This document shows, in pieces, positions 62,869 to 64,000 of a DNA stretch of 64,000 bases (its first letter is position 1; each line of letters begins with the position of its first letter). This DNA is from an uncultured Acidobacteriia bacterium (GTDB taxonomy: Bacteria > Acidobacteriota > Terriglobia > Bryobacterales > Bryobacteraceae). A program made the position numbers and the translations under genes. The stretch covers positions 558,001 through 622,000 of the forward strand of contig CAINNJ010000025.1 of assembly GCA_903851195.1 (NCBI GenBank), read 5' to 3'. Below the pieces are notes generated by a model, which was not told where the DNA came from, made no database searches, and was given only the letters and a program-made list of their open reading frames with translations.

Positions 62869-62890
62869 CCGCCCTTCGGGCGGGGATTTT
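62869..62890 (+). terminator. Intrinsic terminator candidate
   Basis: CCGCCC-TTC-GGGCGG forms a 6-bp stem with a 3-base loop, followed after GGA by TTTT. It lies about 80 bases after the antitoxin-like gene. Confidence 0.5.
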
Positions 62891-62930
62891 CAAGGCATGA
62901 GGATCTACCGGTCCGATTTCAGGGTTTTAC

Positions 62931-62955
62931 GGGCGGCGTAGTTTTCACGCCGCCC
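62931..62955. terminator. Strong hairpin, possible bidirectional terminator or repeat
   Basis: GGGCGGCGT (62931-62939) and ACGCCGCCC (62947-62955) pair perfectly over 9 bp with a 7-base loop (AGTTTTC). It lies between the antitoxin-like gene and the transposase and could shield either from read-through. Confidence 0.5.
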
Positions 62956-63054
62956 TTATTCTGTCATCGTTTCGATGAGTCCATCAGGCTATCCCTCGGC
63001 ATGGTTGCGTCCCCGCAGAGCCTGCTTCTGTTTTGCCTGACAAGGATCTATCGG

Positions 63055-64000
63055 CTAAGCCGCCTCCAAACCTGAGGGCAAAAACGACCCGCCCCGTTCT
63101 TTTTTTGCCGCCGCATCACGGTCGCGCCGCGCCTGTTCCAGTTTCCGGTCGCGCGCGGCGTGAATCTCCGCCTGCCGGCCTTCCAGCATGTCCTTCGGCG
63201 TCACGTAGCCGATCGAACTGTGCAGGCGCTGTTCGTTGTACACCGCGACATACTGCGCAATCAGCCGTTCGGCGTCGTCCACAGAAAGCGGCACGCCCGG
63301 ACGGATGCACTCGCTTTTGACCGACTTGTTCCAGCGCTCCATCTTGCCGTTCGACTGCGGGTAATACGGCGACGTACGGACGTGTGTCATCCCCGAGATC
63401 CGGATGAACTCCTTAAAATCCTTCGCGATGAACTGCGGCCCGTTGTCGGAGATCATCCGCGGGCGCGCCTCCGGAAAGCGCTCTTTGGCGCGCTCCAGCA
63501 GGATCTCCACATCGGTTTCCTTCATGGCGTCGCGCAGACTCCACTCCACCAGATAGCGGCTGGCTCCGTCCAGCACCGCGCAAAGGTAATAGAATGTGCC
63601 GTGTATGTTGATGTGGGCGATGTCGATGTGCCAGTGGTCGTGAGGCTGCAGAGGCTGCTCGAATCCCGTGCCCTTCTTACTCGGCTTATGCGCCCACTTG
63701 CGCAGCCGCCCGGCGCCGCTCAGTACCCGGAACACACTCGACGGACTGACCGCCACCACGTCCGCGTCCATCATCATATAGGTCAGCCGCCGGTAGCCCT
63801 CCAGCGGAAACCGCTCCTGATAGTTCAGGATCGCCTGCTTTTCCCAGTCGTGCAGCCAGAAGTGCCGGGGAATCCTGCCGTTATGCCGGTTCGTCTGGCC
63901 AAAGCGCTGGCACCAGTCATAGTACTTGCCCGCGCTCAGATCCAGCCATTTGAGCAGCTGCTCAATCGCCGAGCCTGTCTTTTTGGCCCAGCGCCGGATG
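63055..64000 (-). mobile_element. Integrase-core (DDE) transposase, IS3/IS481-like, 5' end off the right edge
   Basis: The frame is open from the window edge to the stop at 63055, about 315 codons in view. An HTH-like N-terminal part (FWLHDWEKQAILNYQERFPLEGYRRLTYMM) leads to a full rve domain. The catalytic triad is Asp in HWHIDIAHI, Asp in MISDNGPQF and Glu in NGKMERWN. The last two are 35 residues apart (DD35E). The C-terminus is a basic, charged helix. The start codon and any orfA lie beyond the window; IS ends and target duplications were not identified in the 3' flank. Confidence 0.87.

Noticed and set aside
62790-63054. Toxin partner for the antitoxin-like ORF
   Set aside because: No open frame with toxin-like sequence follows; the region holds two hairpins only.

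Overview
The window looks like a chromosomal segment of a Gram-negative, GC-rich soil-type bacterium, most probably an acidobacterium of the Solibacteres/Bryobacterales kind. This assignment is inferred from gene content, not from a marker search. The pointers are: a compact division and cell-wall cluster whose MurE carries the meso-diaminopimelate motif DNPR; outer-membrane proteins (a beta-barrel and TolC); a PEP-CTERM protein beside a CPBP protease; an AKSRGPRTPEGKA-type small protein; and frequent TTG/GTG starts. No rRNA, tRNA or CRISPR array was seen.

Region 1 (1-13.8 kb, minus strand) is the dcw cluster: mraZ, rsmH, ftsL, ftsI, murE, murF, mraY, murD, ftsW, murG, murC, ftsQ and probably the first codons of ftsA at the window edge. 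Genes touch or overlap throughout. murB and ddl are absent between murC and ftsQ. A promoter-like element lies upstream of mraZ.

Region 2 (14-24 kb, minus strand) holds a small outer-membrane barrel, a UPF0047 protein, glmS, purS, a small Cys/His protein and a three-gene RND efflux operon (pump, adaptor, TolC) with a palindromic operator candidate in front.

Region 3 (24-39 kb) is mixed housekeeping: LD-carboxypeptidase, GrpB-family protein, esterase, a glutaminyl-cyclase-like M28 protein with truB, a RodZ-like protein, pgsA, hflX, hfq, an FAH-family enzyme, ispG, a DUF2203 protein, a flavoprotein, a divergent Nramp-like transporter and a LigC-like dehydrogenase. A CPBP protease then precedes a PEP-CTERM protein.

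Region 4 (40-50 kb) contains an ABC-F ATPase, an ornithine-cyclodeaminase-family enzyme, two tiny zinc-ribbon proteins, a secreted TPR protein, cstA with its small partner gene (YbdD type), and a minus-strand run encoding a STAS protein, a redoxin, a solitary NuoI and CysE.

Region 5 (50.1-56.1 kb, plus strand) is a tightly overlapping carotenoid operon: phytoene synthase, phytoene desaturase, an alpha/beta hydrolase with Cys at the nucleophile position, prenyl diphosphate synthase, a second CrtI-type enzyme and a CruF-type membrane protein.

Region 6 (56-64 kb, mostly minus) has a GT9-like glycosyltransferase, mtnP, a MeaB GTPase fused to methylmalonyl-CoA epimerase, an acyl-CoA dehydrogenase and nagA. 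It ends in an accessory strip with a small repeat-family protein, a G-run tract, an antitoxin-like ORF, two hairpins and an integrase-core transposase running off the right edge.
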